A DNA stretch of 64,000 nt from Dillenia suffruticosa (lineage: Eukaryota; Streptophyta; Magnoliopsida; Dilleniales; Dilleniaceae). A program made the translations under genes and the position numbers. Of this stretch, positions 62,771-64,000 are shown one piece after another (within the stretch, counting starts at the first letter, position 1; each line of letters starts with the position of its first letter). A model generated the notes under the pieces. It searched no databases and was not told where the DNA came from. It worked only from the letters and a program-made list of their open reading frames with translations. The stretch lies in NCBI GenBank assembly GCA_033439265.1, contig JAVTVX010000012.1:8545001-8609000 (forward strand), given 5' to 3'.

Positions 62771-63492
62771 CATTAGAGAAGCAGAAGAAATTGATGAGAC
62801 TATTCGTGTTTCTGTGTCATCAAACACAGTTTTAGAGAGAAGGGTACTATAGGGTCAATGCTGGAAAAACCCATTAAAGCTAGTGACCCAAGGAGGCGAT
62901 GAATGAAGAGAAAAACAAGCCAGAATTTGGGGCTTGTTAAGGTTGAAAATCTGAAGAAATCGGGCTTCTCTTTGTCAGATTTATAAGGTGAGAGTAAAGG
63001 GGATTTTAAATTAAAAAATTTTAAGTGATAATACATATAAAAAATTAAAAAATTTTAAATTTATGTAATTTTAAACTCATCAAAATATTTATCAATTTCA
63101 AACAAAAAAAAATTGTTTAAAACATAATATGATGAATTCTCAAATAAGATTTGTTTTATTTTGTGTTTAACTCATTTGATGCATCTAACCTTATTTTATT
63201 TTGATTGATTCATGAATCATAAGCAAATCAAATCAATTCATATTATTAATTAATCAAAAATATATTTACATGAATTGATTTTTTTAGTCCAAGAATCATT
63301 TTTCTCCCAATTATCATCTTAAAATTTTCTCTTGTCAATCGTTACTGTTAATAAAATTTCAAAATTGATAAGAAATTTTTTAGTTCCAATAAAATAAGTG
63401 TCGACTACTATAAGTTGAACAAAAGAAGTTCATATGGATAATTAAAGCAAATAAATATGTAGCACTTTTAAGGACTTAAATTAATCAAGCAA
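62771..63492. other. AT-rich spacer
   Basis: A 78-codon open frame on the minus strand (63036-62800) has no recognisable features. Otherwise the stretch is AT-rich. Confidence 0.4.
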
Positions 63493-63726
63493 TTAAGGAA
63501 ACGTGATGAAGAAAGACAAGGCACTGCAACTGTTACAAATTTTGCTAACCACACCTTTGACCGAATCATGCAGCTTTAACTGAAATGGTTTGCAGTGGGG
63601 TTTCCCTAAAATCAGCATAATATCTGCCAAGAGTGGCATGAAGAAGAGTAACCTTGAAGCCAAATGCAGGAAACCAACAAGAGAAAGCATCTCTCTCTTG
63701 TTATCCCCCATTAAAACTTGAGACAT
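63493..63726 (-). CDS. Unrecognised possible small protein or first exon
   Basis: A minus-strand ORF of 77 codons with an ATG at 63726. It has a hydrophobic run (LVGFLHLASRLLFFMPLLADIMLILG, residues 16-41) that could be a membrane helix or signal anchor, followed by a basic, Cys-containing stretch. A GT donor-like site (AAAGGTGTGG) about 20 codons before the stop would allow splicing leftwards. I do not recognise a family and found no clear second exon, so it may be chance. Confidence 0.25.
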   Translation of the reverse strand: MSQVLMGDNKREMLSLVGFLHLASRLLFFMPLLADIMLILGKPHCKPFQLKLHDSVKGVVSKICNSCSALSFFITFP

Positions 63727-64000
63727 TAACCTCCATATATGGAACTACCCAACTGGTCCGCAATGCATATTTTCATTCTTTTATTCTGTCTTATCCTCAA
63801 GAAGAAGCTATATGTCCATAATTACCTTAATTAATTACTCACTAGTTGCAAACTAATAAATGTAATCCTTCTCTCAAGTAACACCTTATATCTTATTAAT
63901 TTCGATTAAACTTAGGAATTTGAATTCTATTAAACGGGTAGAATTGAGATTTTAATAGTCGAAGCAAAAAAATTATGTTTAAAAGAAACATAAAAATCAT
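63727..64000. other. AT-rich window end
   Basis: No feature supported. If the ORF at 63493-63726 is real, this would be its promoter and leader. Confidence 0.35.

Noticed and set aside
1..64000. tRNA, rRNA or known small RNA genes
   Set aside because: No cloverleaf with a matching T-loop, no rRNA core sequences and no convincing snRNA or microRNA hairpin was seen by eye; a covariance-model scan would be needed to exclude them.

Overview
This window is nuclear DNA of a flowering plant, most likely a eudicot. It holds two intact multi-exon host genes in an AT-rich background, separated and followed by thick layers of retrotransposons. All coding exons use GT-AG introns, and the best protein matches are plant-specific families. 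I saw no bacterial operons, CRISPR array, rRNA or tRNA gene. No database search was possible, so family names rest on recognised protein motifs.

Layout. 1-1302: the 5' end of a minus-strand Ty3/gypsy element (gag, primer site, LTR). 3493-5719 (+): a complete six-exon D-type cyclin gene of the CYCD2/CYCD4 type. 7233-8080: an AT-rich non-coding repeat. 10487-23306 (-): a complete 13-exon gene for plastid ATP-dependent phosphofructokinase (PFK5 type), with an RTE LINE fragment in intron 11 and a MITE-like insert in intron 2. 25006-32326 (+): a decayed Ty1/copia element whose 3' LTR is split by an RTE LINE. 34010-45960 (-): an L1-type LINE interrupted by a TAT-lineage gypsy element (38793-45377) with a perfect 5-bp target duplication. 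47640-48240: remnant of an unrecognised coding sequence. 49029-49782: a CACTA-like repeat with CGTCGCTAA motifs. 49783-60642 (-): a near-complete Tekay-type chromovirus with 2.76-kb LTRs. 60643-60890: a LINE 3' fragment. 61860-62770: a degenerate tandem array.

How it fits together. The two host genes have separate jobs: G1/S cell-cycle entry for the cyclin, and a redox-controlled step of plastid glycolysis for PFK5. The 40 kb to their right is a mobile-element graveyard in which the order of insertion can be read from nesting. The most unusual signal is a 197-bp, GT-AG bounded, AT-rich segment between gag and protease of the Tekay element. Its removal would join the two frames exactly, so it looks like a spliceable intron in a retroelement lineage where I know of none. 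In the same element most premature stops are TAG where the family has a CAG glutamine codon, as expected from deamination of methylated CHG sites.
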